From Kangiella sp. (GTDB taxonomy: Bacteria; Pseudomonadota; Gammaproteobacteria; Enterobacterales; Kangiellaceae): 6,786 bases of DNA. The stretch lies in NCBI GenBank assembly GCA_002733465.1, contig NVVT01000006.1, forward strand, positions 62,534-69,319. The letters are read 5' to 3'. Shown one piece after another: positions 1-4,907 of the stretch (position 1 is its first letter; every line of letters starts with the position of its first letter). A program made the translations under genes and the position numbers. The notes beneath the pieces are model-generated. The model had not been told where the DNA came from and made no database searches. It saw nothing but the letters and a program-made list of their open reading frames with translations.

Positions 1-365
1 CAAACTTTTTTTGCAGGGCAACCCATATTTATATCGATTACTTGGGCACCGTTATTAGCATTAAATCGAGCCGCTTTTGCTAATGTTTCAGCATCACCAC
101 CAGCAATTTGCACGACTCTCAATCCTGGTTCACTTTTAACGGTTAAACCATTTAGCGTGTTAGCGACATGTAAAGAACTAGTATCTTGAGCTAATCGTAA
201 TTGCGTCTTTCGAGATAACCATAAACTCGGATCAGACGTTACCATTTCGCTAACAACTACCCCAGCTCCAAGTCGTTTACACAATCGTCTAAACGGTAAA
301 TCTGTTACACCAGCCATCGGCGCTAGAAATAAATTATTATCAAGGTTATAGTGACCAATTTTCAT
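1..365 (-). CDS. dusB: tRNA-dihydrouridine synthase B, N-terminal part (runs off left edge)
   Basis: This flavoenzyme reduces specific uridines in the tRNA D-loop to dihydrouridine, using FMN and NADPH in the cytoplasm. The 121 visible residues start MKIGHYNLDN and carry the FMN-barrel motif LAPMAGVTDLPFR (residues 14-26), SEMVTSDP, VQIAGGD and DINMGCPAKKV, whose Cys116 is the family's catalytic acid. The match to E. coli DusB from memory is close throughout, including spacing, except for about 16 extra residues between the SRKTQLRLA segment and EPGLRVVQIAG; the E. coli catalytic residue is Cys100. The ATG at 365-363 is chosen because MxIG matches the family start. No good Shine-Dalgarno precedes it. 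In many gammaproteobacteria dusB is followed by fis, which would lie left of this window. DusA or DusC is unlikely given the DINMGCPAKKV signature. The C-terminal two thirds are not visible. Confidence 0.95.
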   Translation of the reverse strand, partial: MKIGHYNLDNNLFLAPMAGVTDLPFRRLCKRLGAGVVVSEMVTSDPSLWLSRKTQLRLAQDTSSLHVANTLNGLTVKSEPGLRVVQIAGGDAETLAKAARFNANNGAQVIDINMGCPAKKV

Positions 366-469
366 AAAATGTCAGTGTTTGATGCAATCATTACTAAGTT
401 TTTTCAGTGATAGTAGCAAATCAATATCAACAACTTATTTAGAGAGGTCTGTACCAGAAAGAGCCGTAA

Positions 470-498
470 ATTTTACACCTTTTAACAAGGTATTTAAA
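470..498 (-). promoter_or_regulatory. Probable sigma70 promoter for dusB
   Basis: Read on the minus strand, a -35-like TTTAAA (498-493; 4 of 6 to TTGACA) lies 17 bp before a -10 TAAAAT (475-470; 5 of 6 to TATAAT). Transcription would start near 463, giving a leader of about 100 nt before dusB. The -10 lies inside a small palindrome, GTAAA-T-TTTAC (466-476). A 9-bp direct repeat (TTGTTAAAA on this strand, 511-503 and 488-480) also lies here. This is assigned by consensus matching only. Confidence 0.4.
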
Positions 499-570
499 TG
501 AGTTTTAACAATAAAGTGGTTTTTTTTGTACAATTATGGCTAGTGCTTCAAACAACTAAATAGTGAGTTT

Positions 571-613
571 GGCTAATACAAATTAGTCTCTTTACTTAAA
601 CTAAGCGTTTAGG
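571..613 (+). other. Two adjacent small hairpins upstream of the small ORF
   Basis: Hairpin one pairs GGCTAAT (571-577) with ATTAGTC (582-588) around an ACAA loop: 7 pairs, one of them G-U. Hairpin two pairs CTTAAAC (595-601) with GTTTAGG (607-613) around a 5-nt loop: 7 pairs, one G-U. They are six bases apart. Both are weak and AT-rich and could be chance. They lie upstream of the proposed promoter at 672-700, so they would be in a transcript only if transcription begins further left. Confidence 0.25.
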
Positions 614-671
614 GAGTCGGTGGAAAGCTGATTACATAATACTATCAAAGAGTTACTAACAAATTGTTTGA

Positions 672-700
672 TTGGCTTGTTAATTGCTTTATCTAATAAT
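672..700 (+). promoter_or_regulatory. Possible sigma70 promoter for the 43-residue ORF
   Basis: A -35-like TTGGCT (672-677) is separated by 17 bp from AATAAT (695-700; 5 of 6 to TATAAT). The predicted start near 707 gives a leader of about 37 nt before the ATG at 744. Nearby alternatives exist in this AT-rich stretch, for example TTGATT (668-673) with TATCTA (690-695) at 16 bp, so the exact elements are uncertain. Confidence 0.35.
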
Positions 701-732
701 GTACTCAAACGAAAGAATCACTAAAGGTTAAT

Positions 733-737
733 AGGAG
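733..737 (+). promoter_or_regulatory. Strong ribosome binding site of the 43-residue ORF
   Basis: AGGAG ends 6 nt before the ATG at 744. It is among the best Shine-Dalgarno sequences in the window and the main reason to treat the short ORF as translated. Confidence 0.65.
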
Positions 738-743
738 AATATA

Positions 744-875
744 ATGATCGAGTTAATGATTGGTATCATCATTGGAGCTACATTCCATGAGTTTTGGAAT
801 CAAGTCTATAAATTCGCTAAGAAAAAGGTTTCTAGCTGGACTTCGGAGCAAGATAAAGTAGAAGGAAAAGATTAA
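744..875 (+). CDS. Small membrane-associated protein, 43 residues, function unknown
   Basis: I do not recognise this protein. The ORF begins MIELMIGIIIG and ends GKD before TAA, with AGGAG placed 6 nt upstream. Residues 4-14 are strongly hydrophobic (LMIGIIIGATF, with Gly7 and Gly11 spaced G-x3-G). They are followed by an aromatic, probably amphipathic stretch (FHEFWNQVYKF, 14-24), a basic cluster Lys26-Lys28, Trp32 and a charged hydrophilic tail (33-43). That order suggests a short N-terminal membrane insertion with a cytoplasmic basic face and a soluble tail. The hydrophobic part is short for a full transmembrane helix, so peripheral or tilted insertion is possible. It stands alone, 102 nt before trxC, which seems to have its own promoter. 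It could be a small regulatory membrane protein or a toxin-like peptide; nothing visible separates these. Codon use is unremarkable. Confidence 0.6.
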   Translation: MIELMIGIIIGATFHEFWNQVYKFAKKKVSSWTSEQDKVEGKD

Positions 876-920
876 TAAGAAAGGATGGGTATATAGCAGG
901 CTAGGTTTTATCTAAAAGCT

Positions 921-949
921 TTGCGGTTTGGTGTGGATTTTAGGATAAT
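921..949 (+). promoter_or_regulatory. Likely sigma70 promoter for trxC
   Basis: TTGCGG (921-926) and GATAAT (944-949) are separated by exactly 17 bp. They match the consensus hexamers at 4 and 5 of 6 positions. The predicted start near 956 gives a leader of about 22 nt to the ATG at 978. I saw no convincing OxyR-type ATAG/CTAT array here, although trxC is OxyR-regulated in E. coli. Confidence 0.5.
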
Positions 950-977
950 TCAATTTATTCTCATTAATTTGAATTAA

Positions 978-1418
978 ATGATGTCCAATAAAATGAAGCT
1001 CGTTTGCCAATGTGGAACAGTTAATCAATTCTCAATTGAAAAACTCGATCAAACACCAAAATGTGGGATTTGTCATCAAAATCTCTTTACTGGAGAGCCG
1101 ATCGAGGTCACCTCAGAACGCTTAATTAAGCATATTGAGCATTCTGCATTACCTGTTTTAGTCGATTTTTGGGCACCTTGGTGTGGTCCCTGCGTTAATT
1201 TTGCGCCAACATATTCAGAATTTGCCAAAACAACCGGCAACCAACTCAGAATTCTCAAAGTTAATACCGAAGCAAATCAACAAGCTGGTATTGATTTTAA
1301 CATTCGTTCAATTCCTACCTTAGCGCTTTTCTTAAATGGCGAAGAGAAAGGGCGTATGTCAGGTGCTATGGGATTAGCTCAACTACAGCAATGGGTTGTT
1401 CAGCAGTTGAATGGTTAA
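978..1418 (+). CDS. trxC: Thioredoxin 2 (zinc-ribbon thioredoxin)
   Basis: This cytoplasmic thiol-disulfide reductase is re-reduced by thioredoxin reductase and helps repair oxidised proteins. Residues 8-36 form the N-terminal zinc ribbon typical of TrxC: C10-Q-C12-G, then C29-G-I-C32. The thioredoxin fold follows, with FWAPWCGPC (active site W68-C69-G70-P71-C72), KVNTEA (94-99) and the cis-Pro loop RSIPT (Pro113). The 146 residues are slightly longer than E. coli TrxC (139). The first zinc knuckle is C-X-C where E. coli has C-X2-C. The start is uncertain: ATG codons at 978, 981 and 993 are in frame and none has a clear Shine-Dalgarno. The one at 993 (MKLVC) aligns best with the E. coli start (MNTVC). 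A ChaN-type lipoprotein gene follows after 50 nt and may share the transcript. Identity is confident because zinc ribbon and WCGPC occur together only in TrxC-type proteins. Confidence 0.95.
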   Translation: MMSNKMKLVCQCGTVNQFSIEKLDQTPKCGICHQNLFTGEPIEVTSERLIKHIEHSALPVLVDFWAPWCGPCVNFAPTYSEFAKTTGNQLRILKVNTEANQQAGIDFNIRSIPTLALFLNGEEKGRMSGAMGLAQLQQWVVQQLNG

Positions 1419-1455
1419 TCTAGAACACTCAATACTAAATCATTTTTTTTAAATT

Positions 1456-1459
1456 AGGA
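1456..1459 (+). promoter_or_regulatory. Ribosome binding site supporting a TTG start for the ChaN-like gene
   Basis: AGGA lies 9 nt upstream of the TTG at 1469. The TTG gives a complete lipoprotein signal peptide with Lys5 and Lys10 ahead of the hydrophobic core, and no ATG or GTG in this frame lies between it and the lipobox. Confidence 0.55.
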
Positions 1460-1468
1460 TCGCTTAAA

Positions 1469-2482
1469 TTGTCTACTATTAAATCGACTATAGCTAAATT
1501 ATTTGCCATATTATTCATTTTTCAATTTATTGCTTCTTGTGCAAACAAAATACATTCAGAATATATATCCCTATACGAATATCAAATTGTTGATTCCGCA
1601 AAAAAGAAAGATATTTCAAAAATAGATATCGTAAAAGATTTACAAACAACTGATGTTATTTTTATTGGTGAATTTCATTCACACCAAGCATCACATAAAT
1701 TGCAACTTGATTTAATTCAAATGCTTTACCAACAAAACCCAAGCCTTGTTATTTCGATGGAGCAATTTTCTCGCGATGCACAGCCGACATTAGATGGATA
1801 TTTAGCGGGTAAATATGGGGAAGAAACTTTGATTGAAGATGCTAATGCTTGGGATAACTATAAAGGTTCTTATCGGCCGATTATGGAATTTGCAAAAGAG
1901 AATCATATCCCTGTCATCGCGGCCAACGCGCCTGCTATGTTTGTTCGTTGTATGGGGCGCCGAGGGAGCGATTTCTTAGCCTCTATACCAGAAGAAAAAA
2001 AGTCATGGTCTGCCAGAAAAATAGACTTAACCAATAAAAAATATCAAGAAAAATTCTTTTCTTTTTTAGAAAGTTCAGGTACTAGCCATGGGCAGTCCAA
2101 AAAGGAAGCAAGTAAGAGACAAATAAAGACGTATTCAGCACAACTGTTAAGGGATACAACCATGGCAGAGTCAATTTTATCTGCGTTGGATAAATACCCC
2201 AATCACCAAGTCATTCACCTGAACGGAGCATTCCATAGCGATAATCATTTAGGAACCGTTGCAGTTATTGAAACAGAAAGACCATCAATTGCTATAAAGG
2301 TTATTAGTCCTGTATCGTCTAACTCGTTAGAAATTAAATCAATCGAATTGAATGAATATCAGCAGGGTGAATATCTTTATTTAATTAAAGAGCTTCCCCC
2401 ACGTTTTTTGGATGATGATAAAGAAATGAAATCGATATCTAAATTGATCCGCTCGCGACTAAAAGAAAAATGTGAGTTGTAA
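1469..2482 (+). CDS. ChaN family haem-binding lipoprotein
   Basis: This is probably a surface or periplasm-facing lipoprotein of the ChaN/DUF399 (Cofac_haem_bdg) family. Campylobacter ChaN, a member, binds haem and is associated with iron acquisition. The N-terminus has a type II signal peptide: Lys5 and Lys10, a hydrophobic core at 11-21 and the lipobox I21-A22-S23-C24. Ala25 at +2 predicts sorting to the outer membrane. Family motifs follow in order: DVIFIGEFHSHQASH (62-76), SMEQFSRDAQPTLDGYL (96-112), W128 with SYRPIMEFA (134-142), VIAANAP (149-155), and HLNGAFHSDNHLG (250-262). The ExH and NGxFHxxxxLG motifs are the family hallmarks. A Lys-rich linker lies at about 177-220. The start is TTG. 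It follows trxC by 50 nt with no visible hairpin terminator between them, so co-transcription is plausible. Haem as ligand is inferred from family, not shown here. Confidence 0.85.
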   Translation: MSTIKSTIAKLFAILFIFQFIASCANKIHSEYISLYEYQIVDSAKKKDISKIDIVKDLQTTDVIFIGEFHSHQASHKLQLDLIQMLYQQNPSLVISMEQFSRDAQPTLDGYLAGKYGEETLIEDANAWDNYKGSYRPIMEFAKENHIPVIAANAPAMFVRCMGRRGSDFLASIPEEKKSWSARKIDLTNKKYQEKFFSFLESSGTSHGQSKKEASKRQIKTYSAQLLRDTTMAESILSALDKYPNHQVIHLNGAFHSDNHLGTVAVIETERPSIAIKVISPVSSNSLEIKSIELNEYQQGEYLYLIKELPPRFLDDDKEMKSISKLIRSRLKEKCEL

Positions 2483-2528
2483 AATGTAAATTACCCGGTA
2501 TTTATACTTTTAAAAAGCCTAAAGTTAG

Positions 2529-2560
2529 AAAAAGAATCATTCTCTAGACTAGAGCATTCT
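2529..2560 (-). terminator. Rho-independent terminator of the alpha/beta hydrolase gene
   Basis: On the minus strand a hairpin begins at the stop codon. AGAAT (2560-2556) pairs with ATTCT, enclosing an asymmetric internal loop and an apical stem CTCTAG/CTAGAG around a single T, with some apical pairs opening to form the loop. A run of five T (2533-2529) follows immediately. On the plus strand the same hairpin lies 52 nt after the ChaN-like gene and may also help stop that transcript, but it lacks a good T-run in that direction. Confidence 0.6.
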
Positions 2561-3492
2561 TAATCAAGTTTTAACCAATTAACAAAGTCTCTTATTGAAT
2601 GTGCAAGCCTAAATTTTGGCGTTTCCAAAAGTGCCGCGTGATCGCCTCCCGCTAACACTACCCACTGTTTGTTAGCGTTAGGTAGGCGAACAAAAAACCT
2701 AGCATGTGATTCAGATTTTGCTAAAGGATCATGTTCGCCTTGAAGTAGTAGCAGAGGCGTTGTTATTTTTGAGGCATCCAGCTGATTCCATTCATCAAGT
2801 TGGTTCCAATCTGCTCGAATAGGATCTGCTTTTAACGATTCTATTACATAGGTGTCTATAGTTTGCTGGGAAATCGATCCTGGAATAATAAAATCACTGG
2901 CTGCATTCTTTTTTGTATTTATTTCTCTTTTTGGAGTGGAGGCCGGAGTTTGTTTGGTGATGACTTGTTCAGGATCGATTGGGTATCCATAAAGAATGAC
3001 AGATTTAGCTATATCAGGGTATTTTTGCACCACTAATTGCGAAACCATCGATCCATATGACCAGCCAAATAGCGTTGTTTTTTTAGATGTTTTTCGATTA
3101 ATCCATTCCAACGTGTTTTTAACATCAAGCGCTGCTTTATTCGGATTGTTCCACCCACTAGCATCTCTTTTCGTTTCACCGTAACCTCTAGCATCAAGTG
3201 CCCAAACACTAAACCCAAGCTCAACCAAGTTATCCATTAGTGAGAGTTTTTCGCCGTTAACTTGTAAATCAAAGTCTGGAAGTGAACTCCATGTTCTGCC
3301 ATGCAGTAATAAGATCTGCTCGAAGTTTTTATCTTTAGTTGAAGGTTGTTTATGCCACAAAACCATTGAATGATTATTTGATAAAAAGGTTACTTTTTCT
3401 AGTTTTTCAGCATTTGAATATTGCGTAAAAATTAGAAAAACGAAAAGGGATAATATTTTTAATTTTTTAGTTATAGACGAAATAGCTTTCAT
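2560..3492 (-). CDS. Exported alpha/beta hydrolase (serine hydrolase fold)
   Basis: This is a 310-residue alpha/beta-hydrolase with a Sec signal peptide: Lys9, Lys10 and Lys12, a hydrophobic core at 13-23 and likely cleavage after S26-N27-A28. The catalytic elements are complete. LLLHGRTW (61-68) carries the oxyanion HG, LDARGYGET (99-107) is a typical loop, and the elbow G143-W-S145-Y-G147 holds the nucleophile. D255 in LLLQGEHDPL is the likely acid, and H285 in GGDHAALLE the base. The lid region (about 172-240) is Lys/Thr-rich and contains WNQLDE/WNQLDA, a six-residue tandem duplication at 229-240. Substrate is not evident; families with this layout include esterases, lactonases, haloperoxidase-like enzymes and peptidases. 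It is divergent from the TerB-like gene over about 105 bp and ends in its own terminator, so it is probably monocistronic. The ATG at 3492 is supported by the signal peptide. Confidence 0.85.
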   Translation of the reverse strand: MKAISSITKKLKILSLFVFLIFTQYSNAEKLEKVTFLSNNHSMVLWHKQPSTKDKNFEQILLLHGRTWSSLPDFDLQVNGEKLSLMDNLVELGFSVWALDARGYGETKRDASGWNNPNKAALDVKNTLEWINRKTSKKTTLFGWSYGSMVSQLVVQKYPDIAKSVILYGYPIDPEQVITKQTPASTPKREINTKKNAASDFIIPGSISQQTIDTYVIESLKADPIRADWNQLDEWNQLDASKITTPLLLLQGEHDPLAKSESHARFFVRLPNANKQWVVLAGGDHAALLETPKFRLAHSIRDFVNWLKLD

Positions 3493-3512
3493 TAGATGGT
3501 TTCTCTTACAAT

Positions 3513-3541
3513 TTGAGGCTGTAAAGATAATGGAATATGCT
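3513..3541 (+). promoter_or_regulatory. Possible promoter for the TerB-like gene
   Basis: TTGAGG (3513-3518) and TATGCT (3536-3541) are separated by 17 bp. The predicted start near 3548 gives a leader of about 50 nt. Its -10 is 2 bp from the -10 of the opposing promoter, so both could not easily be occupied together. Confidence 0.35.
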
Positions 3542-3543
3542 TT

Positions 3544-3571
3544 AATATATCATTCTACTGGCACTACGCAA
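3544..3571 (-). promoter_or_regulatory. Possible promoter for the alpha/beta hydrolase gene
   Basis: On the minus strand TTGCGT (3571-3566) and TATATT (3549-3544) are separated by 16 bp. Predicted transcription starts near 3537, about 45 nt before the ATG at 3492. It faces the proposed promoter of the TerB-like gene. Confidence 0.4.
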
Positions 3572-3584
3572 GTATTTCTAACTT

Positions 3585-3588
3585 AGGA
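3585..3588 (+). promoter_or_regulatory. Ribosome binding site that fixes the TerB-like start
   Basis: AGGA lies 9 nt before the ATG at 3598. It directly abuts the in-frame TTG at 3589, which rules that codon out as a practical start and favours the ATG. Confidence 0.5.
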
Positions 3589-3597
3589 TTGGGACAA

Positions 3598-4047
3598 ATG
3601 TTAAAAGCAATAAAAATATTTTTTGAGAAATTATCTGAAAATCCTGAACAGTCCGAGGCGGATAAACAACATGCTATTCATTTGGCTGTTTCCGTTTTGC
3701 TTGTTGAAATGATGAGAATTGATGGTCATATCAATGATGCAGAGAAAAAAGCATTAAAGACATCACTAGATAATAAATTTGATCTTTCTGATCTCGAAAA
3801 GGACGATCTAATGTCGTTAGCCAATCAAGAGTTAGATCAATCGATTGATTATTACCAGTTTACTTCAATTATCAATCAGCATTTTGACAGGCAGAAGAAA
3901 ATCAAAATGATAGAAGAGCTCTGGCGAGTCGCTTTTGCAGATGGAAAACTCGATGCCCATGAAGAGCATTATATTCGTAAAGTTAATGCGCTCATTCATG
4001 TCTCACACAAAGATTTTATGAGTGCGAAACATCGAGTGAGAGGATAG
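3598..4047 (+). CDS. TerB family (tellurite resistance-like) protein
   Basis: This is a small, all-helical, cytoplasmic protein of the TerB superfamily (PF05099 type), 149 residues from the ATG at 3598. It carries the two pseudo-symmetric acidic motifs of the fold: MRIDGHINDAEKKAL (39-53, Asp42 and Glu49) and AFADGKLDAHEEHYI (112-126, Asp115 and Glu122). In TerB-type proteins such D-G-x-(I/L)-x-x-x-E clusters face each other and can bind divalent metal. No signal peptide or membrane segment is present. No terZ, terD, terC or other tellurite genes are nearby, so a role in tellurite resistance should not be assumed. Stand-alone TerB-like proteins are common and mostly uncharacterised. It has its own promoter candidate and a downstream hairpin, consistent with a single-gene unit. 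Confidence 0.8.
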   Translation: MLKAIKIFFEKLSENPEQSEADKQHAIHLAVSVLLVEMMRIDGHINDAEKKALKTSLDNKFDLSDLEKDDLMSLANQELDQSIDYYQFTSIINQHFDRQKKIKMIEELWRVAFADGKLDAHEEHYIRKVNALIHVSHKDFMSAKHRVRG

Positions 4048-4088
4048 GTTTTAGGGGTTTAGTCTAGAACCTAACCTTTCAATTTATT
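4046..4088 (+). terminator. Candidate terminator between the TerB-like gene and argO
   Basis: AGGTT (4046-4050, overlapping the stop codon) can pair with AACCT (4073-4077). An inner AGG/CCT extends the stem across a TT bulge. A T-rich but interrupted tail (TTTCAATTTATT) follows on the plus strand. It lies between converging genes. The bulged stem and broken T-run make it only a moderate candidate. Confidence 0.35.
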
Positions 4089-4090
4089 GC

Positions 4091-4732
4091 CTAAAGTTGC
4101 TGAGTTAGCGCAATAGCAATCAGTAACATAACAATGCCAACGCTGATATCAATCCCTTTTTTGACCTTGGGTTTAGACAAAATATGTGACATCTTAGATG
4201 CCGAAATACTAAGTCCATAAAACCAACAAGTTGAAGCAATAATACAACCTAGTGTAAAAAGGATTTTACCATTCCCTAAAAACTGACCTCCAACACCGCC
4301 AAGAATAACCACGGTATCAATATAAGCATGTGGATTCAGTAAAGTGACGGCAAAACAAGTGATGACTACTTTTAGAAGCGTTCTATCGGTTTTGTCTATT
4401 TTATCTGTTTTAGTACAGGCGGAACTATCTATTTTTGATGGTAGGGCAGGTGTAAATGCCGATCGAAATGATAACATCCCATAACCAGTTAAAAATAAAA
4501 TGCCAAACAAGGTTAATAGAAAGCTCAGGGTTTCATTACTAGCAATTATTTCACCGCCACCAAAAACACCCAAACTGATTAGCAATACATCCCCTAAAAT
4601 GCATAGAGTTGCGGCTAGCAGATGAAATTGGCGCTTAATTCCTTGGTTAATAATAAAAGCATTTTGAGCTCCAATTGGGATAATCATGCTTCCACCTAAG
4701 AAAAATCCTTGAGCTAAAGGTAAAAAATTCAT
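4091..4732 (-). CDS. argO: Arginine/lysine exporter, LysE/ArgO family
   Basis: This inner-membrane transporter of the LysE superfamily exports basic amino acids (arginine, and the toxic analogue canavanine, for E. coli ArgO). The 213 residues match the family's usual size of about 210. Hydrophobic segments lie near 4-28, 37-58, 69-90, 118-138, 147-170 and 190-211. The signature PIGAQNAFIINQG (19-31) follows the first segment, and LLNPHAYIDTVV (131-142) is the second hallmark. The loop between helices three and four (about 95-117) is hydrophilic and contains a degenerate TDK-IDK-TDR triplet repeat. The ATG at 4732 is preceded by AGGAG at 7 nt spacing. It is divergent from argP, its expected activator. 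A LysE/RhtB-type exporter of another amino acid is the alternative, but the GAQNAF motif and the argP neighbour favour ArgO. Confidence 0.93.
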   Translation of the reverse strand: MNFLPLAQGFFLGGSMIIPIGAQNAFIINQGIKRQFHLLAATLCILGDVLLISLGVFGGGEIIASNETLSFLLTLFGILFLTGYGMLSFRSAFTPALPSKIDSSACTKTDKIDKTDRTLLKVVITCFAVTLLNPHAYIDTVVILGGVGGQFLGNGKILFTLGCIIASTCWFYGLSISASKMSHILSKPKVKKGIDISVGIVMLLIAIALTQQL

Positions 4733-4739
4733 TGTGATT

Positions 4740-4744
4740 CTCCT
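4740..4744 (-). promoter_or_regulatory. Ribosome binding site of argO
   Basis: AGGAG on the minus strand ends 7 nt before the argO ATG at 4732-4730. It is a strong site and confirms the start. Confidence 0.65.
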
Positions 4745-4870
4745 ATAAAAATCATTAATAACATTAAATATGTGATGCGTACCTCATTCCTGATAGCCGT
4801 GAGTATCGGTCAATGAGATTGTTAAGTAAAATTAAAGTTTCTAACCTCACATTAGAAATACTTATAATGT
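4745..4870. promoter_or_regulatory. argO-argP divergent control region
   Basis: The shared intergenic region should hold the ArgP binding site that activates argO; ArgP control of argO is known in E. coli. Visible elements are an inverted repeat CAAT-GAG-ATTG (4811-4821) and a second pair CTCATT (4783-4788) and AATGAG (4812-4817), about 29 bp centre to centre. The likely argO -10, TATTTA on the minus strand (near 4771-4766), has no good -35 at proper spacing, as expected for an activator-dependent promoter. Operator assignment is by symmetry only. Confidence 0.4.
4863..4868 (+). promoter_or_regulatory. Consensus -10 element of argP
   Basis: A perfect TATAAT lies 39 nt upstream of the argP ATG. 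The hexamers 17-18 bp upstream (TCTAAC or TTCTAA) are poor -35 matches. Transcription would start near 4875, giving a leader of about 33 nt. Confidence 0.5.
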
Positions 4871-4907
4871 ATGGCGAAAATGAAAGACCCACTAAAAAAG
4901 ACAAATT

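Larger units (their letters stand above)
366..743. other. Gene-poor intergenic region between dusB and the small ORF
   Basis: I find no ORF with coding character in these 378 nt on either strand. It holds the likely dusB promoter (470-498), a run of eight T at about 521-528, two small hairpins on the plus strand (571-588 and 595-613) and a likely promoter for the 43-residue ORF (672-700). The remaining sequence is AT-rich with no recognised operator, tRNA or repeat family. A small RNA could be encoded here, but no hairpin followed by a U-tract supports one. Confidence 0.5.

Noticed and set aside
876..920. ATAG/CTAG pieces upstream of trxC as an OxyR site
   Set aside because: Only isolated fragments match; the four-part ATAG/CTAT spacing of OxyR sites is absent.
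1419..1468. T8 run at about 1443-1450 as a trxC terminator
   Set aside because: No stem of useful length precedes the T-run, so an intrinsic terminator is not supported.
2996..3224. Open frames of about 60 codons inside the hydrolase gene on both strands
   Set aside because: They lie wholly inside a gene with a complete catalytic triad and have no family features or ribosome sites.
3589..3597. TTG at 3589 as the start of the TerB-like gene
   Set aside because: The AGGA directly touches this TTG, leaving no spacing, while the ATG at 3598 is 9 nt away.
3598..4047. Tellurite resistance function for the TerB-like protein
   Set aside because: No terZ, terC, terD or terE neighbours are present; the fold alone does not show the phenotype.
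4771..4790. CRP-like site starting TGTGA in the argO-argP region
   Set aside because: The left half matches but the right half (CCTCA) does not resemble TCACA.
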